Positions 1 through 10,459 of a DNA stretch of 64,000 bases are shown here, in pieces. Position 1 is the stretch's first letter, and each line of letters starts with the position of its first letter. The position numbers and the translations under genes were made by a program. Source of the stretch: Psoroptes ovis (taxonomy: Eukaryota; Arthropoda; Arachnida; Sarcoptiformes; Psoroptidae); NCBI GenBank assembly GCA_002943765.1, contig PQWQ01000025.1, positions 124,001 to 188,000 of the forward strand. The letters are read 5' to 3'. The notes under the pieces are model-generated. The model saw only the letters and a list, made by a program, of their open reading frames with translations. It ran no database searches and had not been told where the DNA came from.

Positions 1-9
1 TCAACTTAC

Positions 10-369
10 CCAAACATCAGCCTGCTGCGCATAAGTGGGCGTCGTACGCATATATGAATGATAAAGGCTTTTATCCGAATATAAACAATGGCGATTCGTG
101 AGGCCAATGATCGGTACGGCAAATATGGACAACGTGAATACGATCGAATTGGATTCGATTTGATTGTGGTCAAATTGATTCGAATTGAAACCATGGTCAT
201 CATCCGAACTATCATCAATGATGATGGCAACATTTTCGAAAGGCATCAAATTTCGGCAGAAATTTCTAAGGTTCGCAATTTCATCCGGTTCGATGAGGAT
301 ACTGTGGCCATGTAGCCGTACACCGGCCGGTAATCGATGGTCATCTTCGAAATTCAAGTCGTCAATAAC
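10..369 (-). CDS. Nmdar1: NMDA receptor GluN1 subunit, coding exon 2 (gene continues off the left edge)
   Basis: Extracellular amino-terminal domain of the obligatory glycine-binding subunit of NMDA-type glutamate receptors, a postsynaptic cation channel. The exon is 360 nt (120 codons), phase 0 at both ends: acceptor AG just above 369, donor GTAAGTTGA beginning at 9. The translation begins VIDDLNFEDDHRLPAG and ends VPIIGLTNRHCLYSDKSLYH...RTTPTYAQQADVW. The last 40 residues align by eye with Drosophila Nmdar1 (IPVIGISSRDAAFSDKN...LRTVPPYYHQADVW). An acidic, Asn/Asp-rich insert sits in the middle (IIIDDSSDDDHGFNSNQFDHNQ), less conserved than the end. The remainder of the ligand-binding and membrane domains lies outside the window. 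Identification rests on recalled family sequence, not on a search. Confidence 0.8.
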
Positions 370-455
370 CTTCGGCGGGGGTTCAGCAGGGGTTAATGGT
401 GGTTATTTGATTCGAATTAATCAAGTTTTTCACCAAGTTTTCCAAAGGTACATAC

Positions 456-695
456 CTTTTCAAAATGTTCGACGTGTTGCCGAGTGCGTAACACGGCACC
501 AATATGAAAATTCTGAACCTTCTGCTGCGTCTGCTGCTGTTGCGGTTGATACTTTTGCGGCTGTTTTGGTTGACCTTGGACATTTTGGACCGACAATGTC
601 AAAATAGTTAATATGGAATATACGAAGATTGTCCACCTGATACACAGGTGTAAATAGTGATTATTAAGGCAAATGGACGCGTCCATGGACATCAT
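456..695 (-). CDS. Nmdar1: NMDA receptor GluN1 subunit, coding exon 1 with signal peptide
   Basis: First coding exon, 80 codons, ending in phase 0 at donor GTATGT (from 455). I chose the ATG at 695, the first in-frame ATG after an upstream stop; two more in-frame ATGs follow within four codons. Residues about 16-41 form a hydrophobic signal peptide (RWTIFVYSILTILTLSVQNVQG), expected because the mature amino-terminal domain is extracellular. A Gln/Pro/Lys-rich stretch follows, then NFHIGAVLRTRQHVEHFEK, which matches the first strand of the GluN1 amino-terminal domain (Drosophila YNIGGVLSNSDSEEHF). It joins exon 2 in phase across an 86-nt intron (370-455). The start codon is the least certain part. 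Confidence 0.75.
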
Positions 696-1137
696 CGGTA
701 CTCGTGAATTAAACGGGGTCAAATGGACTAGTGTTTTCTACGAGTGACAGGTTTTCGAATCATGGTGCACAATGTATTAAGGCAACAAAGGGTTATTCAG
801 AGGTCGAGTGGTTGGTGAAAATTCTTCGGGTCCCGAGAAATATCTTTGAGAAATGAGCGGACGAATCAAAGTGACAAGTGACCGCCGTTTCGGATGCTCA
901 ATGTTTTGTTTATTTTCGGTGATCGAGATCGAGGTGAGGATGGCCGCATTGATCACTGTTCTCATTGATTCATTCGGTTTACGCATCCGCATTCAGGATG
1001 CTCTCCGATTATTTGTTTATGTTAGAATGAACGAATAATGCTAGAATTGGAACCAACGAATTTTGCGCATGTCCAAACGTATTTTTGGACGTCTTGAGAC
1101 CATTCTTAATTATGAATTTGTTGTGAATCAAATAGAA
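696..1137. other. Nmdar1 5' flank
   Basis: Mixed-composition DNA with no transposon-like repeat; presumably 5' UTR and proximal promoter of the minus-strand receptor gene. I see no certain TATA or initiator element and no ORF I would call. Confidence 0.4.
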
Positions 1138-1153
1138 CAGTGATTCTCAACCA
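1138..1153 (+). mobile_element. Single end of a CAGTGGTTCTCAACC (hAT-like) element
   Basis: CAGTGATTCTCAACCA differs by one base from the terminus of the complete copies at 19241-19370, 19535-19642 and 39034-39161. It stands immediately left of the minisatellite. I found no matching right end beyond the array. Confidence 0.55.
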
Positions 1154-1164
1154 CTACTCACAGA

Positions 1165-4100
1165 TGGCAATGTATTGCCTTTGCTTTTTTCAGAAAAATT
1201 GCCAGTGCCATTTTATCAAAGAAATTCAAAGGCAATAGTAAGGCATTTTTTCAGAAAAAGCAAAGGCAATAGACTGCCATCTTTTTTCAGAAAAATCAAA
1301 GGCTATACACTGGCAATTTTTCTGAAAAAAGCAAAGGCAATAGACTGCCATCTTTTTTCAAAAAAATCAAAGGCTATACACTGGCAATTTTTCTGAAAAA
1401 AGCAAAGGCAATAGACTGCCATCTTTTTTCAAAAAGCAAAGACTATAGACTGCCATCTTTTTTCAAAAAAATCAAAGGCTATACACTGGCAATTTTTCTG
1501 AAAAAAGCAAAGGCAATAGACTGCCATCTTTTTTCAAAAAGCAAAGACTATAGACTGCCATCTTTTTTCAGAAAAAGCAAAGGCAATAGACTGCCATCTT
1601 TTTTCAAAAAGCAAAGACTATAGACTGCCATCTTTTTTCAGAAAAAGCAAAGGCTATAGACTGGCAATTTTTTGAGAAAAAGCCAAGGCAATAGACTGCC
1701 ATCTTTTTTCAAAAAAAGCAAAGGCAATAGACTGCCATCTTTTTTCAGAAAAAGCAAAGGCAATAGACTGGCAATTTTTTGAGAAAAAGCAAAGGCAATA
1801 GACTGCCATCTTTTTTCAAAAAAAGCAAAGGCAATAGACTGCCATCTTTTTTCAGAAAAAGCAAAGGCTATAGACTGGCAATTTTTTGAGAAAAAGCCAA
1901 GGCAATAGACTGCCATCTTTTTTCAGAAAAAGCAAAGACTATAGACTGCCATCTTTTTTCAAAAAAAGCAAAGGCAATAGACTGCCATCTTTTTTCAAAA
2001 AAAGCAAAGGCTATAGACTGGCAATTTTTTGAGAAAAAGCCAAGGCAATAGACTGCCATCTTTTTTCAGAAAAAGCAAAGGCTATAGACTGGCAATTTTT
2101 TGAGAAAAAGCCAAGGCAATAGACTGCCATCTTTTTTCAGAAAAAGCAAAGGCAATAGACTGCCATCTTTTTTCAAAAAGCAAAGACTATAGACTGCCAT
2201 CTTTTTTCAAAAAAAGCAAAGGCAATAGACTGCCATCTTTTTTCAAAAAAAGCAAAGGCAATAGACTGCCATCTTTTTTCAAAAAGCAAAGACTATAGAC
2301 TGCCATCTTTTTTCAAAAAAAGCAAAGGCAATAGACTGCCATCTTTTTTCAAAAAAAGCAAAGGCAATAGACTGCCATCTTTTTTCAAAAAGCAAAGGCA
2401 ATAGACTGCCATCTTTTTTCAAAAAAAGCAAAGGCAATAGACTGCCATCTTTTTTCAAAAAAAGCAAAGGCTATAGACTGGCAATTTTTTGAGAAAAAGC
2501 CAAGGCAATAGACTGCCATCTTTTTTCAGAAAAAGCAAAGGCTATAGACTGGCAATTTTTTGAGAAAAAGCCAAGGCAATAGACTGCCATCTTTTTTCAG
2601 AAAAAGCAAAGACTATAGACTGCCATCTTTTTTCAAAAAAAGCAAAGGCAATAGACTGCCATCTTTTTTCAAAAAAAGCAAAGGCTATAGACTGGCAATT
2701 TTTTGAGAAAAAGCCAAGGCAATAGACTGCCATCTTTTTTCAGAAAAAGCAAAGGCAATAGACTGGCAATTTTTTGAGAAAAAGCAAAGGCAATAGACTG
2801 CCATCTTTTTTCAAAAAAAGCAAAGGCAATAGACTGCCATCTTTTTTCAGAAAAAGCAAAGGCTATAGACTGGCAATTTTTTGAGAAAAAGCCAAGGCAA
2901 TAGACTGCCATCTTTTTTCAGAAAAAGCAAAGACTATAGACTGCCATCTTTTTTCAAAAAAAGCAAAGGCAATAGACTGCCATCTTTTTTCAAAAAAAGC
3001 AAAGGCAATAGACTGCCATCTTTTTTCAAAAAGCAAAGACTATAGACTGCCATCTTTTTTCAGAAAAAGCAAAGGCTATAGACTGGCAATTTTTTGAGAA
3101 AAAGCCAAGGCAATAGACTGCCATCTTTTTTCAAAAAAAGCAAAGGCAATAGACTGCCATCTTTTTTCAGAAAAAGCAAAGGCAATAGACTGGCAATTTT
3201 TTGAGAAAAAGCAAAGGCAATAGACTGCCATCTTTTTTCAGAAAAAGCAAAGGCTATAGACTGGCAATTTTTTGAGAAAAAGCCAAGGCAATAGACTGCC
3301 ATCTTTTTTCAGAAAAAGCAAAGGCTATAGACTGGCAATTTTTTGAGAAAAAGCCAAGGCAATAGACTGCCATCTTTTTTCAGAAAAAGCAAAGACTATA
3401 GACTGCCATCTTTTTTCAAAAAAAGCAAAGGCTATAGACTGCCATCTTTTTTCAAAAAAAGCAAAGGCTATAGACTGGCAATTTTTTGAGAAAAAGCCAA
3501 GGCAATAGACTGCCATCTTTTTTCAGAAAAAGCAAAGGCAATACACTGCCATCTTTTTTCAGAAAAAACAAAGGCTATACACTGGCAATTTTTCTGAAAA
3601 AAGCAAAGGCAATAGACTGCCATCTTTTTTCAAAAAAAGCCAAGGCAATACACTGCCATCTTTTTTCAGAAAAAACAAAGGCTATACACTGGCAATTTTT
3701 CTGAAAAAAGCAAAGGCAATAGACTGCCATCTTTTTTCAAAAAGCAAAGACTATAGACTGCCATCTTTTTTCAAAAAAAGCAAAGGCAATAGACTGCCAT
3801 CTTTTTTCAGAAAAAGCAAAGGCTATAGACTGGCAATTTTTTGAGAAAAAGCCAAGGCAATAGACTGCCATCTTTTTTCAGAAAAAGCAAAGGCAATAGA
3901 CTGCCATCTTTTTTCAGAAAAAGCAAAGACTATAGACTGGCAATTTTTTGAGAAAAAGCAAAGACAATAGACTGCCATCTTTTTTCAAAAAAATCAAAGG
4001 CAATACACTGCCATCTTTTTTCAGAAAAAGCAAAGGCTATACACTGGCAATTTTTCTGAAAAAAGCAAAGGCAATAGACTGCCATCTTTTTTCAAAAAAA

Positions 4101-4941
4101 GCAAAGGCAATAGACTGCCATCTTTTTTCAAAAAAAGCAAAGGCAATAGACTGCCATCTTTTTTCAAAAAAAGCAAAGGCAATAGACTGCCATCTTTTTT
4201 CAGAAAAAGCAAAGACTATAGACTGCCATCTTTTTTCAAAAAAAGCAAAGGCAATAGACTGCCATCTTTTTTCAGAAAAAGCAAAGGCTATAGACTGGCA
4301 ATTTTTTGAGAAAAAGCCTAGGCAATACACTGCCATCTTTTTTCAGAAAAAACAAAGGCTATACACTGGCAATTTTTCTGAAAAAAGCAAAGGCAATAGA
4401 CTGCCATCTTTTTTCAAAAAAAGCAAAGGCAATAGACTGCCATCTTTTTTCAGAAAAAGCAAAGGCTATAGACTGGCAATTTTTTGAGAAAAAGCCTAGG
4501 CAATACACTGCCATCTTTTTTCAGAAAAAGCAAAGGCTATAGACTGGCAATTTTTTGAGAAAAAGCCAAGGCAATACACTGCCATCTTTTTTCAGAAAAA
4601 ACAAAGGCTATACACTGGCAATTTTTCTGAAAAAAGCAAAGGCAATAGACTGCCATCTTTTTTCAAAAAAAGCAAAGGCAATAGACTGCCATCTTTTTTC
4701 AAAAAAATCAAAGGCTATACACTGGCAATTTTTCAGAAAAAGCAAAGGCAATAGACTGCCATCTTTTTTCAAAAAAAGCAAAGGCTATACACTGGCAATT
4801 TTTCTGAAAAAAGCAAAGGCAATAGACTGCCATCTTTTTTCAAAAAGCAAAGACTATAGACTGCCATCTTTTTTCAAAAAAAGCAAAGGCTATACACTGG
4901 CAATTTTTCTGAAAAAAGCAAAGGCAATAGACTGCCATCTT
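1165..4941. repeat. Minisatellite of about 33-36 bp units, roughly 105 copies
   Basis: Tandem array about 3.8 kb long between Nmdar1 and eag. Two unit types alternate irregularly. One carries GGCAATAGACTGCCATC plus a T6CA7 tract. The other carries GGCTATAGACTGGCAATTTTT with a TGAGAAAAAG or CTGAAAAAAG tail. In the first type GAAAAAG pairs with CTTTTTTC and GGCA with TGCC, so each unit can fold into a hairpin. Unit-length changes are mostly in the A and T runs. Units at the left margin (to about 1300) are the most divergent. Long open frames exist in several phases because the unit rarely contains a stop. They have the periodicity of the repeat and are not considered genes. Confidence 0.95.
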
Positions 4942-5240
4942 TAAGGGCAATAATTTCACTAATCATAGGATTAATGGGAAAACAGAAATTGAAAATCGTG
5001 CAAAACATTCACAATGATTCGCAAACTTTCAAAGTTCTTCAGCGAAAAAAAAAAAATGTTCAAAAAAAACGTTTGCTCAAAGTTTCACAAATCACTTATT
5101 CAAATACAAACATATGTGTCACATTTGATTTTTGTCAAATTAATGATTGAAAATTCAATCATTGATTCATGTTCACAAACAGACCTTCACTCAAAAAACT
5201 CGGATGCAAATTGATGAGTTCAACTTCATACTTCACTTTC

Positions 5241-5311
5241 CACTCGACAGGCGCCTGTGAGGCACCGGCATCACATACAATTTCTATTGAGTTCAAAATA
5301 CATGTCGAGTG
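5241..5311. mobile_element. GCACTCGAC-ended GGCGCC element, copy 1
   Basis: Inverted ends CACTCGACA / TGTCGAGTG bound 71 bp that includes AGGCGCCTG. No coding capacity, so a non-autonomous element. Family named here from its ends; a target duplication is not evident. Confidence 0.6.
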
Positions 5312-5559
5312 CAACATGGTGTTTTTCATTTTCAATTTCAAAAGTATCAATTTTTATAGAATCGTATCAACATTTATTTATTCATATATTTGTAATTTGT
5401 ATCAATTTTTCAAAAAAAAAAAAAAAAAAATTCATTTATAATTATTTTATAAATTAATTAATTAGTTATATATATTGAAATTTTATAGATAAATGAATGA
5501 ATTGTATACAATTTTTTTTTTAAATATATATTAGTATTAATAATATATAAGTATATGTG

Positions 5560-5745
5560 TATATGTATATGTAGATGTAGATGTAGATGTACATGTACAT
5601 GTATGAATGTATAAGTATATGTAGATGTATATGTGTATGTAGATGTACATGTATGTGTATATGTATATGAATGAGTGTATATGTATGTGAATGAATGTAT
5701 ATGTATTAATGAGTGTACATGTATGAATGTATTTGGTTGTATATA
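5560..5745. repeat. TATG/GATG/TACA microsatellite cluster
   Basis: Interspersed ATGTATATG, GTAGAT and TACATG words without a fixed period; low-complexity DNA. The open frames across it are compositional. Confidence 0.8.
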
Positions 5746-5973
5746 TATTAATTCATTAATTGATATAAATGTTAATATATATATGTACACATCTCTTTTA
5801 TATCATATTTATACACATACATATATGTTATTGTTGTTGTTGCTGTTGTTTGTTGTTCACAAATATATAAATATTGCTACAATATCATTAATTAATTCAA
5901 TATTCAGTTAATAGTTTGAAAGACTTTTTAAAAAATTTTTTCTGAAAAAAAAAGTAAAAATTCAACCCACTTA

Positions 5974-6046
5974 GCACTCGACGAATGGTAGTTGTTCCGT
6001 AGAGAACAGCCACTCAGTAGGCGCCTGATGGGCGCCTGTCGAGTGC
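5974..6046. mobile_element. GGCGCC element, copy 2
   Basis: Ends GCACTCGAC and GTCGAGTGC are perfect inverse complements, 73 bp apart. The right half has two GGCGCCTG words separated by ATG. Confidence 0.65.
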
Positions 6047-6697
6047 AAAGCATTATCATGATCAAAATACAAATCAAATGTGAAAAATACACGAAAATAA
6101 AAAAATAGAAAAAAAAATTGTATCAAATTATTCCATAAATTTTCATAAATGATTTTTTTTGTTCATAATTCATTATTCCCAAAAAAAAAAAAATGTTACA
6201 AATTTCGGCTTTGGCCACATCATTGTGGCCATTACCATTGATGGTCATTGGGACCAGTCAGGCAGCAAGCATTGGCCGCATGATTCGATTCGATCGAATT
6301 CGAATTTTCAATCAAAATTGAATTAATTTCAAATTAATTCGAAATTCAATTCGTCGATTGCTTCATTGTCGATGGGTAATTTGTCGATGAATGGACACTG
6401 CGGCCATATGATAATCGGGTTCCGAATGATTGTGTCCATACACACACTCGACTGACTGATTTAAAATTCAATTGGATTCGATTTTCGAATGTTTCGAATG
6501 ATTATCATAACAATCGATTCAATCGATTGATTTGATTCGATTAATTCATCGGGTTCATTGTTCTGTTCTCGATTCTCGATTCTTTCTGATTCTAAAAATA
6601 AACTTATCATCCAATTTTGATCGATTTATCTGGTGGCCAAATTTTTTCAGGCATCGTTTTGGGGCTCGACGACTATTTCGACTGATGTCGGTGCAGC

Positions 6698-6767
6698 AGC
6701 TCGACTTGGTTGAAATTTGCATGTGCTTTAGGTGTAAATGGGCGCCTTACAGGCGCCTGTCGAGTTG
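6698..6767. mobile_element. GGCGCC element, copy 3
   Basis: Starts GCTCGACTT and ends GGCGCCTGTCGAGTTG. A fragment with GGCGCCTCCAGAGGGCCAGTCGAG follows at 6786-6812. Confidence 0.55.
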
Positions 6768-7154
6768 AAGGTAAAGTTTTTAACAAGGCGCCTCCAGAGG
6801 GCCAGTCGAGTCAGGCTAATGTTTCATTCCTTGATTTATCGATTGATCGATTTTGGATGATGTTTTGATTCGATTTTCAATCGAATCGGACCCTAGATTA
6901 TGAGCCCCAGATGATGATGAACGTTCGAATAAAAAAAAACCATAAATCACCATAAATTAAGGCCATGTGATATATTGGCGGATGGGTCCCCTGATGATGA
7001 TGTCCCCGAAGATGTCCGAACATAGCCTCGTCCCAACACCGAATCGGTCGAATACCCGGTCAGATACCCGATCAAATACCCGGTCACTTGGGTCAATATA
7101 CGGTCAGAGATACGTCCAAATATCGGGTCAAATATCAGGTTAAGCAATGACCCC

Positions 7155-8696
7155 CTACAATTTACTGGTCATATCTTGATCTTCATCCGTATTATCAAAA
7201 TCTTGTTGCGCAATTTCATGTACCAATATTGCACGCATATCATCATCATCGCGATGGCCATAGCCATGGTGGCCATGATGGTCATCATCATCATCATCAG
7301 CGACGGTCACATTATCATTACCATTATCACTACTGATCATCATGTGATCACCTGTGATCAATTTTTTACGATCATCTTCATTGATCGCTGATGATGATGA
7401 TGATTTACCGAATTTACTTATCGATTTGGTCGTTGAAGAGGAAGATTTCGAATGTTTTTTGGCCGTTGGTGGTGGTGGCGCTGGTGGTTGACGATGATGA
7501 TGCGCCCGCTGAGAGGTTTTAACCTTTGTCGAAATTGTATCGCTGCGCCCTCTAGCGGTTGGTAAAGTTGGTTTCGGTGATGCAGGCGGCGCTGCTGCTG
7601 CTGCTTGTTGATCTTCATCCACTTCTTCAATCGTATTCGATAAAATTGTTGATAATTTTTGTTTCATTGGTTGCTGGGTAGGTGGCGCTGATTGCTGATG
7701 TTGACCTTCTATGAGTGAGTCTAGGTTCAAAGATGATAACTTTTTCGTAATATTCGTTATGTGTTCATCAATTTTGCCGATTTTATTCGTTAATTTTTGC
7801 ATTTCGAGCTTTAGATCGATGCGCATATCGACCAAGGTGGCCACAATTTGTTGATAATCAACACTATTTATACTTTTAGGCTGTATCAACACCTTTGATG
7901 ATATAGCCGTCGATTGATCAGATGTTTCGGCTATTTTTGAGGTTGTTGTCTTTGATTTTTGTTGTTGCGTTTGCTGCTGTTGCTGCGGCTGCTGTTCATG
8001 TTCTTCAGCTGTTTCATCAATCGTTTCATGTCGGATAATACCGGTGGCACCAGCGCCACCTAGACTACCACCACTAGTTACGATTCGAGGCCATTTATTA
8101 CCTTGTGTCGGTGGCCGAATGTCTTTGACCACTTGTATGTGTTCGGATTTTTTGCAAACTAATTCAGTTTTACGCGATAGATTGAGGGTATGATCATCAC
8201 GATCAAACAGCGCATTCTCGACTTCATGTGCTTTACGTTCGGCTGCCGACACTGCATGCGATGTGGCATCACGATTACTGGTGGCTGATGCATCTCGGGC
8301 AACACCAGCGCCCCCACCTCCACCGCCACCCCCAAGTGCAGCGGCCCATTTCGATGCTTTGAACGCTGGTTTTGCTGCCGCCGTCGTCGTCGTCGCTGTT
8401 GTTTCAGGCTCAGGTTGCGCCGTCGTTGTTTTTGCCGCATCAGCTGCCGCAGCGGCCGCTGCTCCTTTTTCAACATCGGCCGTATTCGGTGCGCTCGATC
8501 CTGGACGACTAAGGATACCGGCTAAGCCACCAGCACCGCTTACAGCAGTCGATGGTATACCATCGGAAGGTTTACGAAATTTCGAAAATATCTTCCGTAC
8601 CAAATGATCTTGGGCCAGGTCTAACTGTGGATCATTTTTACGTTTTTCGGCCAGCTCCTGTTCCCGCTTTATGTCGGCAACTTTACGAAAAATCAG
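7155..8696 (-). CDS. eag: Eag potassium channel, coding exon 13: C-terminal tail and stop
   Basis: Last exon: 513 residues then TAG (7155-7157); acceptor TCAG directly above 8696, phase 0. It opens LIFRKVADIKREQELAEKRK, the conserved sequence after the cyclic-nucleotide-binding homology domain. HLVRKIFSKFRK (exon residues about 31-42) corresponds to the basic amphipathic segment that binds calmodulin in mammalian EAG1. The middle is low-complexity: Ala runs (79-86), Gly8 (122-129), Gln-rich (235-247). A heptad-like segment at about 277-327 (VDYQQIVATLVDMRIDLKL...) fits the tetramerising coiled coil of KCNH channels. The tail holds Asp6, His/Gly and Asp4 runs and ends DEDQDMTSKL. The length matches the long fly Eag tail, although most of it is not alignable by eye. 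Confidence 0.92.
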   Translation of the reverse strand: MIFRKVADIKREQELAEKRKNDPQLDLAQDHLVRKIFSKFRKPSDGIPSTAVSGAGGLAGILSRPGSSAPNTADVEKGAAAAAAADAAKTTTAQPEPETTATTTTAAAKPAFKASKWAAALGGGGGGGGAGVARDASATSNRDATSHAVSAAERKAHEVENALFDRDDHTLNLSRKTELVCKKSEHIQVVKDIRPPTQGNKWPRIVTSGGSLGGAGATGIIRHETIDETAEEHEQQPQQQQQTQQQKSKTTTSKIAETSDQSTAISSKVLIQPKSINSVDYQQIVATLVDMRIDLKLEMQKLTNKIGKIDEHITNITKKLSSLNLDSLIEGQHQQSAPPTQQPMKQKLSTILSNTIEEVDEDQQAAAAAPPASPKPTLPTARGRSDTISTKVKTSQRAHHHRQPPAPPPPTAKKHSKSSSSTTKSISKFGKSSSSSAINEDDRKKLITGDHMMISSDNGNDNVTVADDDDDDHHGHHGYGHRDDDDMRAILVHEIAQQDFDNTDEDQDMTSKL

Positions 8697-8761
8697 CTGA
8701 TTAAGACATAAGACATTAGTCACAATGCATATTAGGGAACGGTCACAATATGTAAACATAC

Positions 8762-8980
8762 CCGATGTCGAAGGTTATAGGTTAGTATCAAATTTCGAGC
8801 AAATGAATTAGCGAATGCTTGATAAAAATTCAACACTTCAATCAGCTTATCACGTTTGATTGCATGCAAATCGCAATAGGTTAAAGCTCGTACATTGGCA
8901 CATGATTGTCCGATTGTTGGTTCTTTCCAAAATGCATCACCGAATACATCACCTTTGCCTAGTATGGCTACGACCTCATC
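8762..8980 (-). CDS. eag: Eag potassium channel, coding exon 12: end of the cyclic-nucleotide-binding homology domain
   Basis: 73 codons, phase 0 to 0, donor GTATGT, followed by a 65-nt intron. Begins DEVVAILGKGDVFGDAFWKE and ends ANSFARNLILTYNLRHR, nearly identical to fly Eag. In KCNH channels this domain does not respond to cAMP; a C-terminal strand fills the pocket as an intrinsic ligand. The tyrosine-asparagine-leucine triplet used for that is visible in ILTYNLRHR. Confidence 0.95.
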
Positions 8981-9104
8981 CTTTTCGGAGGTTATTGAAG
9001 GTTAATGAGGTTATAAAGGTGGTGGTGGTGGCGGTGGTGGGTGGGAGAAGACAAATTAAGAATTAGTCAATGAGATAGTTGAAGGTTATTGAATGGATAC
9101 GTAC

Positions 9105-9535
9105 ATCTTGTATAACCTCCAACGAGCCTGAAATAACAAAACAAAGTGAATCAATTGATTCACCAACATGATACAGGAGATCACCGGGTGCACTATGATC
9201 CATTGAAAAATACATGGCCATAGCCCTTAAACAGCCATCACTTGCTAAGCGAAATGCTGGATGTTCATTGAATACTTTACGATTGAGGTGGACACATATG
9301 TCGGCAGTCATATCTTTAGGGCAATAACTTAGCACTTTTTTCGTATCGATACCTTTACTCATTGCCCATGTGGATACCACATAATCCATAACCCTTTCGC
9401 TTAGCGCCTTAGGCAGTTCATGTAGTTTCATAAATTCACGAACATTATTGAGCATATCATGATATTTGGCCGTTGCACTGGTCATTTGTTGAATAATCGT
9501 CGTTACATGACCGAATATTGTGGCGTATAGTAAGG
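9105..9535 (-). CDS. eag: Eag potassium channel, coding exon 11: end of S6, C-linker, start of CNB homology domain
   Basis: 431 nt, entered in phase 1 and left in phase 0. Reads ALLYATIFGHVTTIIQQMTS (end of S6 and gate), then SATAKYHDMLNNVREFMKLH (C-linker), then ICVHLNRKVFNEHPAFRLAS and SGSLEVIQD. The match to Drosophila Eag is close to residue for residue. It is this EAG-type C-linker rather than ERG or ELK sequence that fixes the subfamily. The donor is GTACGT after a GAT codon, the same unusual form as exon 7. Intron to exon 12 is only 124 nt. Confidence 0.95.
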
Positions 9536-9780
9536 CTATAGTTCGATGGTAAAGGGCGATTGAAAAAATGAAATGAATAAATAATCGATTAATCGATTAA
9601 TTAATGATATTTACAATCGATTATTTAGTATTTTAATTAATTAATTAAACAATTAATTAATTTTTTTTAATTAATTAAAAAATTTTCAATTAAAATCATT
9701 CATTCAATCGTTAATAATTGAACAAAAAAAAATCGAATGTTTTCTCTGGTTTTCTGGCAGTGATTTATGTCAAATGTATT

Positions 9781-9858
9781 AGGTTGTCCGAAAAGTTTTG
9801 GCCGATTTTCATGAGCAATTCTATGGTGATTAAACGGTATGAACTTTTCGGACAACCT
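9781..9858 (+). mobile_element. Mariner-type MITE, B family (full description of the family)
   Basis: Ends AGGTTGTCCGAAAAGTT and AACTTTTCGGACAACCT are perfect inverse complements, flanked by TATTA / TAATA, that is TTAGG... ends beside a TA target duplication as in mariner transposons. The interior reads TTGGCCGATTTTCATGAGC on the left and a degenerate AAGCCGAATG on the right, taken here as plus orientation. It has no ORF of its own. Leftmost copy in the window. Confidence 0.88.
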
Positions 9859-10047
9859 AATACATAAATTAAAATATTTGCTATGATTTGTCATGAATTT
9901 ATTTGGCCAAATAAATTTATGACCTTTTGACAGCAATTGTTTTTGGTGTGTGTGTGTGTATGGCGGGGAAGGGAGCCATTCAATGAATATGTAATTGAAT
10001 AAATATTAATTTTCATTTTAATATTTAGAATCATCTGATGGCGCTTT

Positions 10048-10123
10048 GCACTCGGCGACATCTGTGTTGTTGTATGGCAAAAATCATTGAAATCGAGGCG
10101 CCCATCAGGCGCCTGTCGAGCGC
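10048..10123. mobile_element. GGCGCC element, copy 4
   Basis: TGCACTCGGC at the left and GGCGCCTGTCGAGCGC at the right; inside the eag exon 10-11 intron. Confidence 0.55.
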
Positions 10124-10386
10124 AAAGGCTCGACTGGAATCGTTGCCAAGATTTATTCATTCAATCGCTTATCTAATTTAATGGAAAATTTCATTTCCTT
10201 AATTTATCAGAAATTTTCCGAGAATGTGGACCTTTTTATTATACCAAAGAAACCTGGAAACAGGATCTTTGGTCCGATTATTTTACATGTGTGCCTGTGT
10301 ACCGATACCGCACACGATTGCTTTTTCACGGAAATCGTGTGTGTTGAACGATGCACTTCGATGAACATGTATTTCGCATGCGCTTT

Positions 10387-10459
10387 GCACTCGACTGGCG
10401 CCCGTTGGGCACCACTGGCAAAATCAGCCTACAGCTCCGTTGGCGCCCTTCAGGCGCCT
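10387..10459. mobile_element. GGCGCC element, copy 5 (right end lost)
   Basis: Left end GCACTCGACTGGCGCC intact; three more GGCGC words follow, but the GTCGAGTGC end is missing. Confidence 0.5.

Larger units (their letters stand above)
4942..7154. other. Intergenic region and eag 3' flank
   Basis: Between the minisatellite and the eag stop codon. Contains A-runs, a TATG/GATG microsatellite cluster, several GGCGCC elements (listed separately) and, near 7000-7140, imperfect tandem GATACCCGGTCA-like words. The eag 3' UTR must begin at 7154 and run leftwards; no polyadenylation signal was assigned. Confidence 0.5.

Noticed and set aside
1165..4941. Regular repeats resembling a CRISPR array
   Set aside because: Units are contiguous without unique spacers, and the genome is eukaryotic.
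1175..4944. Many 60-180 codon open frames on both strands with repeating AKAIDCHLFSKK or KRWQSIAFAF units
   Set aside because: They are translations of the minisatellite in phases where the unit lacks a stop; several frames are open at once and none has gene structure.
5458..5790. 110-codon minus-strand His/Thr/Tyr-rich frame
   Set aside because: Direct translation of the TATG/GATG microsatellite.
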